DNA from: Saccharum officinarum
Taxonomy: Eukaryota > Streptophyta > Magnoliopsida > Poales > Poaceae
Length of the DNA stretch: 64,000 nt
Direction: 5' to 3'
Assembly: GCA_020631735.1 (NCBI GenBank)
Contig: CM036231.1
Span: 2,693,831-2,757,830 of the forward strand
The notes under the pieces were generated by a model. It saw nothing but the letters and a program-made list of their open reading frames with translations. It had not been told where the DNA came from and did no database searches. A program made the position numbers and the translations under genes. Shown here piece by piece: positions 24,918-59,049 of this stretch (position 1 is its first letter; every line of letters starts with the position of its first letter).

Positions 24918-25290
24918 TCCCCCTCACCTGCTTGCTGGAGCATCCGTCATGGAGGCTCGCCAGCTCGGTGGAGGCAGTCGCGGCGAGCGGGCAGCGCGGT
25001 GGAGGCGGGCGAGGCAGACTGAGTCAGGTGAAGAATGCGGGGTGGAGGAGGTGGCGCGGGGAGACAACACGGAGGAGGCCGCAGGGGATGGCGACGCTCA
25101 GTGGGCCGGCGGCGGCGGCGGCGAGACGAGGTGGGGTGGGCGGATAGGCACAATGAAGCATGGAGGAAACGACACAGCAAGCGTCGAAGCATGGAGCGGA
25201 TAGGATCGCTGGACGAGCGAAACGTGCGAAAGTGAGCGGTGGAAGACGTCTGCCCCTCCGGACGTCTCCGTGTTCAGTTATTCGGCCTGT
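23090..25290. mobile_element. Putative non-autonomous DNA transposon block (class uncertain)
   Basis: A GC-rich start with GTTCGAATGGACGTCCG, arrays of short words such as CTTGCAACATACGTCTG, and a GC-rich right part ending near CCGGACGTCTCCGTGTTC. The two ends are loosely complementary (GGACGTC). Similar arrays lie at 51,780-52,540. No transposase was found. It may be MULE- or CACTA-derived. Confidence 0.4.
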
Positions 25291-26082
25291 TTTGGCCTGG
25301 TGACGGCTTGGGCGCTTGGCGGTGGAACAGCGCGGACTCCGCGGAGGGATCGCCAGAGATGCATGTTGTTTTCTGATGGCTCCCGTTTCTCCGATGTGCG
25401 CGCCACGTGACTGAACAGAAACGACAAAGGTTCCCAAAGGCCAAAGCCCAAAAGCGAAAAGCAAAGCCCACTCCCGCAAAGTGGAGATCCCGCATGCGCG
25501 ACGCGACCCTCGCGCCTTCAGAGTTGAGATGAAGCAGGCGATCCTCAAGATAAACCTACACTTACAGTGGGTCCGTCGTTGCACTTGGACCCGCATGCCG
25601 TGTCACCGGCGCCGCGCTCCACGCCGTCGCCCGGCACTCCGGCCCCTCCCCACTCGCCGGCCGCGCGCTACGACGCTAGTGCGATCGCCGGTAATGCATG
25701 TCAGCATGTACTAATCACCTTTGGAATGTGGAATTGTGGATAACGCCATAACGGAAAAGTAAAGTCACACTTTGGCGACCTTTCTCATTCAGTACTAGTA
25801 TACTACTATCTCCCATATCCGCCGTACGAGAGCAAACAGACGGTGGATCACGCGCGTGGCACCACTCCACACGACGGGGTTACATTACATTCATTCTTTT
25901 AGATGACCAGACGAGACGGCAACGGCGCGACGCGCACCCTCGCACACGCGGCACCACTCTCCTTCCGGTCTCCGCCACCACCCGCCAGCCTGCCTCGGAG
26001 TCGAGGCCGGCCCGTGCTCGTGAATCCTCCCTCGGCCGCGGCCGCGGCGTCGGCGTTCCTCCGCCGTGTGCCGCCTCCCTCC
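25291..26082. promoter_or_regulatory. Upstream region and probable 5' UTR of ABCC13
   Basis: Contains the presumed promoter. The last 180 bp become GC-rich with CT-rich stretches and CCGCCACC repeats, typical of a grass 5' UTR. No TATA box could be assigned with confidence. Confidence 0.45.
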
Positions 26083-48427
<22,345 letters not shown>

Positions 48428-49143
48428 TTATGGGAGAATGGTTTCCTACTATGTTATGCTAGGCCTTTTTACCTTTTTAGAGTTTAACTTACATCCTAGA
48501 CATTAGACAATATTTACCACCAACCAATGAGCTTGTAAGAACAGCTCCAAAATGACACCCCTAGCTAATATGGCTAACAGAGGCTCTGACCCACTATTCG
48601 AATCATTGAGTATATGATGATCATCTAGCTGTTAAAATTCCATGCTCTAGTACTAACAGGGAAATGGATCACAGAACTTGTTTCTAAACAATTGCTGTTC
48701 ATAAAAACCTTACTTCATTGATTGTTTTTCAGTTCTCGCTGTTTTGTTTTGGTAACGGGGAGCTATTTTCAATTCTAGCGTCATGGTACTTGATTGCTCA
48801 CTGCAAGTGAGGCACCGCCAGGATGGATTGACATACGAAGCACTAAGCTGTCTCGAATTGATCTCAACTGGCAATGAGGGAAAATGCAGGGGATTAATAA
48901 CCATCTGCAGTTTCATTCAAAAGAACAACTGAGCGTGGTAGCAAAGCAACCCCAATTAACTGCATAGATCCCACAACAGCAGATCTTTATGGGAATGAAT
49001 TCGTCCAGATTGTCAGATTGGACACTCGAATTTACAGTTTACAGACGGGCACAGGACGGATTTAGTCTACTAACCCAACACAGAGATGCACACAGCAGAG
49101 GCACGGACACAGAGGAGTCCTATTTTAGCAATCCGTCCATCGG

Positions 49144-49463
49144 TCAGGCGACGTAGACGTAGCCGTCGTCGTCGGGGTCGCGGTGGCGGTGGGGGTCGAC
49201 GGAGCAGATGACGTAGACGGCGTAGAGGACGCCGGGGAGGTAGCCGAGGATGGTGAGCAGCACGCTGATCCAGAACTCCAACTGCCGGGAAAGGCGAACC
49301 GAGCAACGGGCTGTAAGCGCGGAGCAAGGAGGGAAGGGATCAGGAAGAGGAGGGAGGGGGGACTCACGGAGCAGCAGCCGTGGCGGAGACAGACGCCGAG
49401 GGGCGGGAGGAGGACGGAGCACAGCAGCTCCAGGCACCGGCAGCAGCACGAGCACAGGCCCAT
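49144..49463 (-). CDS. PMP3/UPF0057 (RCI2-like) small membrane protein, right-arm copy
   Basis: Two exons, 49,368-49,463 and 49,144-49,281, encode 77 residues. It matches the left copy, with LPPLGV, EFWISVLLTILGYLPG and AVYVI, so two membrane helices are expected. The tail has a shorter His-Arg repeat (12 bases fewer, in frame) and minor changes in the acidic run. It is convergent with ABCC13, whose stop codon is 716 bp away. The family is tied to membrane potential and salt or cold response; that role here is inferred from homology. The Cys-rich N terminus and polar tail make it longer than the classical 52-60-residue type. Confidence 0.88.
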
Positions 49464-49812
49464 CTCGTCCTCCTGCGGCCGGCCGCGCGCGTGCAGTTGC
49501 TGATTGATGGCGTCTTGGCCTCCGATCTTGGCGCGCTGCCCTGCTCGCTTGCTTTGGGAACTGGGAGAATGGATTCACGGCAGCCGAGCGCGGACCGGGG
49601 AACGAGGTTTTGTTTTTTTTTCCCCTCTTCTCTTCGAGCGGAAGGAACTGAACTCGGCCAATCACCACGGGCCACGGCACGACGCGGTCTCGCGCAAGCT
49701 GAGGCGAGTCAGCAATGGAAATTTGGGCGTGATTGGATATTTAGGGAAAATTAGATACGTACCATCAAAAGATTGCATGTTTGATAATGTACCATTAAAA
49801 GATTTGGTCTTA

Positions 49813-50054
49813 GAGGCTGTTTAGTTGGAAATTTTTTTGGCGAAATGTTACTGTAGCATTTTCGTTGTTATTTGGCAAATATTGTCCAATCATAGTCTAA
49901 TTAGGCTTAAAAGATTTGTCTCGTCCATTTCGTCTAAACTGTGTAATTAGTTTTATTTTTTATCTATATTTAATGATTCATGCATGCGTTCAAAGATTCG
50001 ATGTGACGGGAAATCTGAAAATTTTGGCAAAATTTTTGGCATCTAAACGGTGCC
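49813..50054. mobile_element. PIF/Harbinger-like MITE, right arm, TSD TTA
   Basis: Twin of 1089-1330; GAGGCTGTTTAG and CTAAACGGTGCC ends with TTA on both sides. It lies upstream of PMP3. Confidence 0.85.
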
Positions 50055-50271
50055 TTAGCTATCTGCCATTGAAAGATTACAATGTTACATGTTTCTATCA
50101 TTCTGCGAACGTCTCCGTGAACTTATCTGTGAACACACGCCGCAGAGGAGTTCCTCCATTTGTAAGAACAGCGGCCGCACCTCGGCACGGATAAGGAGAA
50201 CGACCCGTGAACTTCTTCGCAAGAAAGCCTGCCATGCTTGTTCGTGCGCGCGACGCAGTGGCATGCGTGTT

Positions 50272-50514
50272 GAGGTAGTGTTTAGTAAAAGTTGGTGTAA
50301 AATTCTTGTAGCACTTTTCGTTGTTATTTGGTAAAATTTATCCAATCATGGACTAACTAGGCTCAAAAGATTTGTCTCGACATTTACAGACAAACTGTGT
50401 AATTAGTTATTTTTTTACCTACATTTAATACTCCATACATACGTCTAAAGATTCGATGTGACGGAGAATCTTGTAAAATTTTTGGAAGTTTAAAGGGATC
50501 TAAACACTGCCTCA
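50272..50514. mobile_element. PIF/Harbinger-like MITE, right arm
   Basis: Twin of 630-872. Confidence 0.8.
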
Positions 50515-51031
50515 TTTATAGCATAATCAAGCAGACAGAGATAGTAGTACCGGTAAGAGTAGCTCTTAAAAACGGAAATGCGAGGACGTCCATTTCGTCG
50601 GAACGTTTTGCGTTTGTGGGCCTCAACGGCCGTTCAAACAGCCCAACACTGCCGTATCCGCATGGCCGCATTCCAACAGAGGAGCCGTCAATCCGTCCGT
50701 CCAGCGATTGATGGATTGCAATCTCTCTGCTCTGCAGTGCGATTGCCGCTGTCTCCTCGTCGCTGTCCCGCCCTGCCTGACGACGACGACCCTGCATGCT
50801 TCTCGGTAAAAAGAAAAAAAGGACAACCTGCTTGTTCTTGCTTGATGTCTGATGAGTGCTGACTCTCCTGCTGATGGTCGTGCTGCCTTGAATTACCCCC
50901 GCATGCCTTGAATTGCCAGCTGCTTACGTGCTAATCTAATGCGATTGCAGCAGCAATTACCCTGTGGTGGTGAACGGTGGACTGCTGTTCTCACCCGTGC
51001 CTCATGACCACCGCGGTTCCGACCATGGTCC

Positions 51032-51345
51032 ATGGCAATCCTCTCGCTCTCGTTCACTCAGCGTAGCCGCAGATGGAGTAGTAACGGAATCACGGCCGTG
51101 CAAGAACGCTCCATGGACTGGTTCCCGACGAGAAGCCCCCTGTGGCGCGCCCTACGCAAGGTGTGCTCCACGGAGCTCTTGGCGCCGCAACGCCTCGACG
51201 CGCAACAGCAGGCCCTCCGCCGTGACAAGGTGCAGCGCTTGTGTCGCACGTGGCCGGGCTGGCGCGCGAAGGCGCGGCCATCGACGTCCGCTGCGTGGCC
51301 TTCGTAACAGCCCTACGTCTGATCTCGTGCACCTTGGAAGAAGAC
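51032..51345 (+). pseudogene. Cytochrome P450 fragment (CYP76-like C-helix region)
   Basis: The translation contains WFPTRSPLWRALRKVCSTEL and LDAQQQALRRDKVQRL, which match the C-helix WRxLRK region and following segment of plant microsomal P450s. One extra base near 51,210 or 51,245 shifts the frame. In the next frame HVAGLAREGAAIDVRCVAFV continues the alignment. There is no start, heme-binding Cys motif or rest of the gene, so this is a decayed fragment. The left arm has the beginning of the same fragment at the window edge. Confidence 0.6.
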
Positions 51346-51589
51346 GACTTGGAGAATGGAGATACACGAAACGTTACCAAAGTGAACGGAAGTGGTAGAA
51401 ACCAATAACATTGTGATCTTTCGGTCCTATATAGCAAACAAGTGATCTTTTAATGGTACATTCCTAGAGTTGCAATCTTTTGATGGTACGTAGCCAATTT
51501 TCCTAGATATTTTTGGCTGATCGGATGCCTGAACTAGTTACTGGCCGTGGCCGGCCAGGCGGTAACTAGTTCTCGGCATATACATGAAA

Positions 51590-53045
51590 AAAAAAACGGT
51601 CAGGCCATGGTTGCAGTCGGTTCTCACGCCTCATTTCCCGCGTCCACACGAGGGCTTGCGCGGCTCGGACGTCACCCGCCTGTGCCTGCATTTCGTGCGT
51701 CCACGCGGGGGCCGCGCCACCCAGACATTGACTGCTCCGCACGACCGTGCGGGGACCGCTCGCACGCGCCTCTCCCAACACTCGAACTACTTTTGAAACA
51801 TAAAGATAAAATACTTACAACATACAAAATAAGACAGATGAAATACTTGAAATGTGTCTGAAATACTTACAAAAACACTTGAAAAACCATTAAAAACATA
51901 TGCAACATCCAAATAAAACACTTGCAACATGTGTGAAACATATACAACGTCTAGATAAACACACTTGCAACATACGTCTGAAAAAAATAGATGAAACATT
52001 GGAAATAGACGCTTGCAACATACGTGTACAAACCAATGCAATATATACAACATCCCGATCTACTTTTGCAACATCCGTATAAAACACTTGTAACATAACT
52101 CTTAAATATCTGGAACATACGCTTAGAACACGCGTTGTTCAGCGCAACATGGCACGAGCGGCGCGGTGAACTGACGCGGTGGAGGCAGCCTCAACAGCAG
52201 ATGACGGCACCCGACGCGATGGAGACGCTTGCAATAGCAGATCGCAACAGTCGGATAGAGCGCCCACCACGGTGGAGTCAGCCGTAGCAGGCCCACTTGG
52301 GCGCTACAACTCAAGGGCAGCGGTGGGGAAGAATAGGGCCGACGCGGCCGAAGAGCTTGGCGACGATGACGGTGGAGTGGCCCTGCACCTCGGCACCGTT
52401 GATCCACTACTGCGCGCGGGGGTGAATCTACACAGGCGAGGGCGCACGACGCTGGCGGGAGTGAGCGGCGCGTGTCCATATGGAACACTTGTAATGTACC
52501 TTTGAAACATTTGGAACATACGTTTGCAACACACGTTGTTCAGCGCAACATGGTGCGGGTGCCGCGGCGAACTGACACAGTGGAAGCGGCCGCGACAGCA
52601 GATGACAGCACCCGATGTGGTGGAGGCGGCCGCGACAGCAGATGGTGACACCCGACGATGTGGCGGTAGGCGCGCTAGTTGGATGGAGGCGCCCCGCCAC
52701 GGTGGAGTCCGTAGCAGGCCTACCTGGACGTTGCGGCTTGAGGACGACGGTAAGGAAGACAGGGCCAACGCAGCCGAAGAGCTTGGCGACGAAGACGGTG
52801 GACTAGCCCTGCGCCTCGGTGCCATCGATCCACTACAGCGCGCGCGGGGCGAATCTGCGCAGGCGAGGGCACGTGACGTGGGCAGAAGCGAGCAGCGCGT
52901 GCGGAGCGAGGCGTGTGGGCAAGAGACACGTGGGCTAGAACGAGCGGTGCTGGCGGAGCGAGGCAAGCGGAGCTTTTGCCTGTGTGGATGGTTTGATGCG
53001 TCCGATGGGAACGGGGCATCCGAACGCCCTAAACAGAGCATTACC
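51590..53045. mobile_element. Putative non-autonomous DNA transposon block related to 23.1-25.3 kb
   Basis: Has the same kind of array (ATGCAACATCC, AAACACTTGCAACAT, CTTGCAACATACGTCTG) at 51,790-52,130, and two imperfect copies of a CAGCGCAACATGG block at about 52,140 and 52,545. A GC-rich tail follows. Open frames in it are composition-driven. No transposase is visible, so the class is unknown. Confidence 0.4.
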
Positions 53046-53589
53046 GGAAAAAAAACATGACTTTCCTTCGTTTCCACGGGCACAGCCGCACAGGCTAGCG
53101 GGGGCGCTTACGCGATGGCCGAACTGCTAAACATTTTCATCTTTCTTCTTATTTCATCAGGTGCGTGCGCCCAACCGAACATCAGCTGAGTCTAGTCAGG
53201 ATATGTGTGTGCTTCCGTCCAGACAAGGCTCTTTTACATGAGCATAGCTAGGCTAGTGAGACCCTGGTTCTTCTCAGAATGAAACCAATCACACCCTAAC
53301 ATTTTCGCTTGTTTGCAATTTGCAACTAGTAGCAGCTCACAGTTCTGAAGGAGGTGTCTTGTGCTGCTCAAGCAGCGAAGATGGGTTACAGGTGGCAAGT
53401 AGGGGATGACAGGCAGGTAAGACTTTGAGAAGACAATTGGCTGGGCTTGATCAGCCTTGTCATCTTTTGAGATGTGTATACCTTTGCTAATGAACAACAT
53501 GTATGTGCTGGAGCTGAACATTTAATCCATTATGTGATGGGTAAACACAGATAAACATCTCGAGTTCTCGAATATGCACTAATGTACTA
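53046..53589. other. Intergenic, nothing recognised
   Basis: No supported gene or repeat. Confidence 0.5.
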
Positions 53590-53848
53590 CTCTCTCCATT
53601 TCAAATTATAAGGCATTCCAAGAATCTTGGAGAGTCAAAGCATCTTAAGTTTGACCAAAATTATAGAAAAAATTACAAAAATTTATAACATCAAATAGGT
53701 ATACTATGAAAATATAATTAATGAAGAATCTAATGATACTTAATTGGTGTCATAAATATTATTATCTTATCACATAAATTTAGTCAAACTTAATATCCTT
53801 TGACTCTCCAATATTCTTGAAATGCCTTATAATTTGGGATGGAAGGAG
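53590..53848. mobile_element. Stowaway-type MITE
   Basis: TCTCTCCATTTCAAATTATAAGG faces CCTTATAATTTGGGATGGAAGG, TA on both sides, about 259 bp. Confidence 0.85.
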
Positions 53849-54376
53849 TACCTTCTATCAGTCATCCAAGCTATAAGCTTTTTATTTTGAATACCAACAC
53901 ATAAACAAGAGAAACATAGCGCCAAGGAACATATACGAGCCATTCCAATTTTGCACTTTATGAGCTAAATATAACATGTGTAAACCACTGTAATTTTATG
54001 CAGCCAGATCTCACATATAATACCTAGAATAATTTTCCTGAATGGCTGCGCCAGGATTTACTTCAAATGTTGCCATGGAAAGTGAGCTGCTATCCCGACA
54101 GTGGTCACCGCAACTTGTAGTATAATCACATCGGTGGACGCATGCTAACAAGGCAACAATGCAAGAATTTTGATGCCACACCTCCCATAAGGTATTCTCC
54201 ATTGAGCCGTGCATCAATCATGCTAAGCGCTTGTGTGAGTTGGGTGGCTCCTCTGCGTCAATTTATCGTAAATCTTCAAGCAGATATAGCCAGTCTTCTC
54301 AACTAAAACCAACCATGTATTTGATTTTGGATGACCATGACCACCAGAATAATACAAGACGATATGTAAAACATTA
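53849..54376. other. Intergenic and probable 3' UTR of the PPR gene
   Basis: No separate gene supported. The stretch just below 54,377 is downstream of the minus-strand PPR stop codon. Confidence 0.45.
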
Positions 54377-55552
54377 TTAATCATCAGAACCCTTGTCGAG
54401 GACAGGTTGGCTGTTCTGATGAGGCTGGGAAATCCAGTGCAACCCATCGAGCAATTGTGAGTACATCCTCTGATCCAATGCCCCTCGCTTCCTTCCTTTG
54501 AGCTCCTCTAGCACCTCAAATGCCTCCTCTGTCCGTCCAGCCCGACACAGCTCCTCCAGCAATGTCCTGTAGGTGATCATGTCTGGCTTCCTCCTGCAAT
54601 CCAACATATCCAGCAGCACCCGCCTTGATTCCTCAAACCTCCATTCCAATGCCAATGCCGACACGGCGATCATGTACACGCCTCCAGATGGCACAAATCC
54701 CTTCTCCCTCATCTCTGCAAAATACTCCATTCCCTTGTCCGACCTGCCCTTCTGAAACATGGCCTTGACAATATAGCCATAGGTGAACTCGTTGGGTTCA
54801 CAGCCATACAGCGGCATTTCACGGAACACCTTGAGCGCCTCATCTATCTCCACACACCGTGCGTAGGCCTTGATGATGAGGTTGAGCAAGAAGGTGTCCG
54901 GAACTACGCCGGAGGCCTTCATCTGGCGGGAGAGGGACCGGACGGCATGGAGGTAGACCATCGACGCCGGTGGGCGGCGCACACGGCGGACGACAACGGT
55001 GAGGAGGAGCGTGTAGGTCTCTACGTCCGGGCGGCATCCTGCGGCGGCGGGCATGGCACGCATTTTGTTGAACATGTCGAAGGCGAGCGGGAACAAGCTG
55101 CGGCGCGCGCAGCAGAAACGGAGGCAGGCGTTGAAGAGCCTGAGGTCCGGCGCGCAGGCCCCCGCGAAGACGTCGTGGACGAGGGCCTCGGCCGCGGCGG
55201 GGCGGCGGCCGGACGAGGCCGCGGTGAGCGCGGCGAGGTAGGATTCGGGCGCGTGTCGGAACCCCGGGCGCAGCGCGGCCCAGCGGAAGAGCGCGAGCGC
55301 GAGGTCCGGGTCCTCCTCGGCGGTGATTGCCGCGGCGAGATCGGACGCGGTAAAGCCCGGGCGCAGCCGCGTGACCCACGCCGCGAACTGCTCGTCCGGG
55401 GGACTGCGGACGGGGCACGGCGCGGGGGTGGTGGGATCCGGGTCGGGAGGGATAGGGTGTGTGGAGGAAGTGGTGGTGAGAAGGCGGGGATGGAGGAGGA
55501 TGAGGTCATGGCGGCGGGCGAGGCGGCGCGCCGCGGCGGCGAGCAGCGCCAT
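54377..55552 (-). CDS. P-class pentatricopeptide repeat (PPR) protein
   Basis: An intronless 391-residue frame. The first 40 residues are Ala/Arg/Leu/Ser-rich without acids (ALLAAAARRLARRHDLILL), typical of a mitochondrial or plastid transit peptide. From about residue 120 there are roughly six PPR units, the clearest being TFLLNLIIKAYARCVEIDEA, FTYGYIVKAMFQKGRSDKG, YMIAVSALALEWRFEESRR and ITYRTLLEELCRAGRTEEA. There is no E or DYW extension, so RNA binding or processing in an organelle is expected rather than C-to-U editing by itself. The target is unknown. The ATG at 55,550-55,552 is the first in frame and gives the transit-like N terminus. Confidence 0.9.
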   Translation of the reverse strand: MALLAAAARRLARRHDLILLHPRLLTTTSSTHPIPPDPDPTTPAPCPVRSPPDEQFAAWVTRLRPGFTASDLAAAITAEEDPDLALALFRWAALRPGFRHAPESYLAALTAASSGRRPAAAEALVHDVFAGACAPDLRLFNACLRFCCARRSLFPLAFDMFNKMRAMPAAAGCRPDVETYTLLLTVVVRRVRRPPASMVYLHAVRSLSRQMKASGVVPDTFLLNLIIKAYARCVEIDEALKVFREMPLYGCEPNEFTYGYIVKAMFQKGRSDKGMEYFAEMREKGFVPSGGVYMIAVSALALEWRFEESRRVLLDMLDCRRKPDMITYRTLLEELCRAGRTEEAFEVLEELKGRKRGALDQRMYSQLLDGLHWISQPHQNSQPVLDKGSDD

Positions 55553-57029
55553 AGTGGGGTGGGCTTGGTCTGCACCGCGTTGGGTTCACTGGACTCAACG
55601 AGATAGGCTAGCGAGCCGGCGACGGTGACGGTCACGTGGGCCGAGACAACCAGGGGCTCGGGGAGGCCCAGCTTTGGCGAGAACTCGTGACTATTGCGGC
55701 GAGTCTAACGCTGATCAGGTTCGGGCGGCCAGGCCGAGGACCCGCAGAGGTAGTAGACTTGTGAGCTGAATCTTTTTTTTTTTTAAAAAGGTAGACTTGT
55801 GAGCGTGTGACGCGGTTCAGCCTGACAAAAAGAAGAAAAAAAATCCTTTAGTACGCCACCCGTCTAGAAAGACTGAAGGCAAATTATCCTAATTTTTACT
55901 CAATTTATGAAAAATATTTAACACCTATAAAACCAGATAGGTGTACTATGACAATATTCTCCTTGAAAAATCTAATAGTATCAACTTGATATTATAATAT
56001 TGATAGTTATCTTTAATAGTTTAACCAAATTTAGATATTTGGCTTATAATGGCAGGCACACTAAGAATATGCTTGAACTTGAGTGCTCTGATACACTTTG
56101 TTGTTAATAAAACGAGGGGGAACCTTTTCTATATGAAAAAGTTTGGCTTACAACAACACTAGAAGATCAAATATTTTGAAGAATAAATAGAAAACCTCTT
56201 AAGTTCTACTGATTATTAGGGCATTTCCATGAGATAGTTGTAGCTTGATGGATGTACATGTCACTTAAAGTGTACTCTAAAGCTAGCTTGTTCAATGGTG
56301 TACAGGCTTGTGTGTTGTTGTTATTAATAAGGGTATATCTTCAAATTCCGTACAACCCCCCTTCTCCCTTAGTTCAAATTATAGGTTATTTTTCATTTGG
56401 TTCTAAATCAACCATCTATAACTTTAATCATGTTTATAAAACAATATAATATCTATAGATTTCTTAATAACTTTTAACAAAAGTTTTATTAAAATCTTTA
56501 TGGACTATTGTCTTGATAACATCCCCAATATTATTCAAATTTAAAGAAGTTTCACTTCAAGATAAAAAAATTAAATAAAAATAACCTATAATTTAGAATG
56601 GAGCAATAGTTCTTACACCGACTGCACTGCATCCTGTAAAACATCTTGGAGGACGCATTTACCGGAAGAAAAACGTCTGTAGGGGCGTATGCTACCCCGT
56701 ATGCTATCCAAGCGGACGGGCGGACGTTTGGTACTTCTGGCGGACGAGCAGGTCGTCCGATACGTGCCTCGCGGGCCCGCGCGTCCTCGCGTCGCTCGCC
56801 GCTCGCGCGTCATGGAGGATTAAAAAAATCTAGCAAGTGGGTCCCATGGCTAAAAGTTGGTATAGAGGATGGATATAGAGTATGAATGAGTGCGGAAAAA
56901 CTGGGTATAAAGAAGAGAATCTGAATGACCAGGCAAGAATATTTCTTTTAGAGGATGAAAATAGAGGACGATGAGTGCAGACAGTCTTAGGCCCGTTTGT
57001 CTTCCCGCATCCCATGTCAGCAAGAGCTA
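55553..57029. other. PPR promoter side and intergenic DNA
   Basis: 55,553-55,750 is the presumed 5' flank of the PPR gene. AT-rich sequence follows. A degenerate Stowaway-like pair (CTCCCTTAGTTCAAATTATAGG near 56,366 and CCTATAATTTAGAATGGAG near 56,586) may be an old element. No further gene. Confidence 0.45.
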
Positions 57030-57268
57030 GACCTTGTTCACTTTGCAAATTTTTTGAACCCGATGAATAGTACCACTTTCGTCTTATTTGGCAAATATTG
57101 TCCAATCGTGGACCAACTAGGCTCAAAAGATTCATCTCGTGATTTCCAACTAAACTGTGTAATTAGTTATTTTTTTACCTATATTTAATACTCCATGCAA
57201 GCAGCTAAAAATTGATGTGATGGAGAGAGTGAAAAAACTTGGAATTTGGATGGCATCTAAACAAGGCG
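57030..57268. mobile_element. PIF/Harbinger-like MITE, TSD CTA
   Basis: GACCTTGTTCA and TAAACAAGGCG ends with CTA on both sides. Confidence 0.8.
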
Positions 57269-57328
57269 CTAGTAAAAAAGATCAGCTCTGAAATGGTTTA
57301 TCTATTGGCGGCGCCCTAGTCAAAATTG

Positions 57329-57570
57329 GGCCTTGTTTAGATGACATCAAAATTCCAAGTTTTTTCACTCTCTCTCCATCACATCAATTTTTAGCCGCTT
57401 GCATGAAGTATTAAATGTAGATAAAAAAATAACTAATTACATAGTTTAGTTGGAAATCACGAGATGAATCTTTTGAGCCTAATTGGTCCACGATTGGACA
57501 ATATTTATCAAATAAGACGAAAGTGGTACTATTCATCGGGCTGAAATTTTTTCAGCATCTAAACGAGGCC
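57329..57570. mobile_element. PIF/Harbinger-like MITE, TSD TTG
   Basis: GGCCTTGTTTAGATG and CATCTAAACGAGGCC ends with TTG on both sides. Confidence 0.88.
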
Positions 57571-57668
57571 TTGACGTGGTTATTTTAGTTCACATGGCCC
57601 ATTGGCACTGGAGTGGCGCTCAGAGTCGAGAGAATGCAATCAAATCGGGTGTTTTACTTTTTCATTTA

Positions 57669-57955
57669 GGTTGTGTTTAGTTTCTCATGAATGCAAAATG
57701 TAAAATACCAACTACTTTGAAATCATAAAATACAAAATGCTAAAATTTTTATGGGTGTGTATAGTTCCATCCAAAATACCAAATTTTTTATGAGGTGTGT
57801 GAGGGCTTTTTAACTTTTTTTTGCCTCTTGATGCCAAAATCTAAAATGGAGAATGGATATCTTTTTGCCAAAAATTTTGCATAGTGTTTAGTTCCATTCT
57901 ACAAAATAATAGATCAAAACCTATTTTTTTTTTAAACGAGAAACTAAACACAGCC
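57669..57955. mobile_element. Tourist-like MITE of another family, TSD TTA
   Basis: GGTTGTGTTTAGTTTCTC and GAGAAACTAAACACAGCC ends with TTA on both sides. The interior (AAAATACCAA, TGCCAAAATCTAAAATGG) differs from the main family. Confidence 0.85.
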
Positions 57956-58124
57956 TTAGACGGAGATTGTGCAAATCAAAGAGCCTCTCCAATACATATT
58001 CTTGGGATGAAAAATCTGTTGCATCAATCTGGACAGAGCTATTAAAAAAAGACGGGTTACTAGATCAGTTGCCAAGACGCTTAACAGATCGAAGCAGTCG
58101 CCGTCGCACACCTCGCCGTCACAC

Positions 58125-58484
58125 TCACACCATGGAGACGGAGACGGCGCCGTCGCGGGCGTCCTCATCCTGGCACGCCTTCCTCTCGCGACGCCGGCGG
58201 CGGCGGAGCAGGGCGAGTGCGAGCGCGGCGGCAGCGACGCCCAGGAGGTCGGCCGCGGCGTCCTTGGGCGAGGCGCCGGCGGAGCCGAAGAGCCCGGCCT
58301 CGTCCGCGGCCTCCTTGGCGGCGCCGGCCGCGAGCGAGGCCGCGGAGCCGACGGCCGCGGCGCGGCGGCGGAGGCCCGGGCGGGCGCTGCGGCCGGCGAG
58401 CGCGGCGGCGAGCAGGGCGATGAGGAGGCACGCCACGGCGTGCTGCAGCTTGTCCGGGGCCACCCACTCGTCGCCCCACTCCAT
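58125..58484 (-). CDS. Small membrane protein, DUF2279-like (YfiM-type)
   Basis: 119 residues if started at the Met before EWGDEWVAPDKLQHA; a longer in-frame start at 58,580 adds 32 unconserved residues and is less likely. The family pattern is visible: DKLQH at about residue 11, a hydrophobic segment (ACLLIALLAAALAG), GSAASLAAGAAKEAADE, then SPKDAAADLLGVAAAALALA and a basic run. Plants have short uncharacterised proteins of this kind, and bacterial relatives are called YfiM. Membrane location is predicted; no biochemical role is known to me. The CDS is very GC-rich. The Lys-Glu and Asp residues in AKEAADE and KDAAADL are the conserved polar points. Confidence 0.75.
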   Translation of the reverse strand: MEWGDEWVAPDKLQHAVACLLIALLAAALAGRSARPGLRRRAAAVGSAASLAAGAAKEAADEAGLFGSAGASPKDAAADLLGVAAAALALALLRRRRRRERKACQDEDARDGAVSVSMV

Positions 58485-58833
58485 CCGCCACCACGGATTC
58501 GGTTCGGAATGTCTGTCTGTCTGTCCCCCGACCCCGACCGTGAGTCCGTCAGTCTCTCCCCGTCTCCCGCAGCTCCACACTTCTCAGTCGTTGGGTTGGC
58601 GGCAGGACGGAGGGGACTGTTGCGATCTTTGGTGGATCTGTGAGCGAGGAAGGAAAAGCGGCTCAAGGAGGCAAGTCGGCGTCATCGATTCCTTGATGGC
58701 GAAGTATCTGACGTGCAAAGGTCAATCCGTGCACATGTGCAAGCGCGCAATCAATTAATTCGGCACACCATCAGCGCCGCCGCGTCAGTAGCCGGAAGGA
58801 TAGCCAGACCTGTGCGTGTAGCGGATGGCGGAG

Positions 58834-59019
58834 GACGGCCGGAACCGGAATGGGGATGGCGGCGAGCGGCGACGGCGATGGCATCGACGTCGGCGGTCGG
58901 CCTGGCGGCTTGCGCACCTGGGCCTTGACGGCCGGAACCGGAATGGGGATGGCGGCGAGCGGCGACGGCGATGGCATCGACGTCGGCGGTCGGCCTGGCG
59001 GCTTGCGCACCTGGGCCTT
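58834..59019. repeat. Perfect 93-bp tandem duplication
   Basis: Two units starting GACGGCCGGAACCGG, at 58,834 and 58,927, identical over 93 bp as read. The length is a multiple of three, which keeps shadow frames open. Confidence 0.95.
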
Positions 59020-59049
59020 GATTAGATTGCTCTTGCTCCTAAATTCTAA

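Noticed and set aside
24832..25203. Open frame rich in Gly/Arg/Glu
   Set aside because: Lies in a transposon-like GC-rich tail, with no start context or domain.
54947..55606. 219-aa plus-strand frame opposite the PPR gene
   Set aside because: Antisense shadow of the GC-rich transit-peptide end; the PPR frame has clear repeats.
58485..58580. Longer N terminus for the DUF2279-like protein
   Set aside because: The added 32 residues are unconserved; the Met just before EWGDEW fits the family start.
57956..58758. Long frames on both strands over the DUF2279-like gene
   Set aside because: Only the 58,125-58,484 frame has conserved family words; the others are GC-driven shadows.
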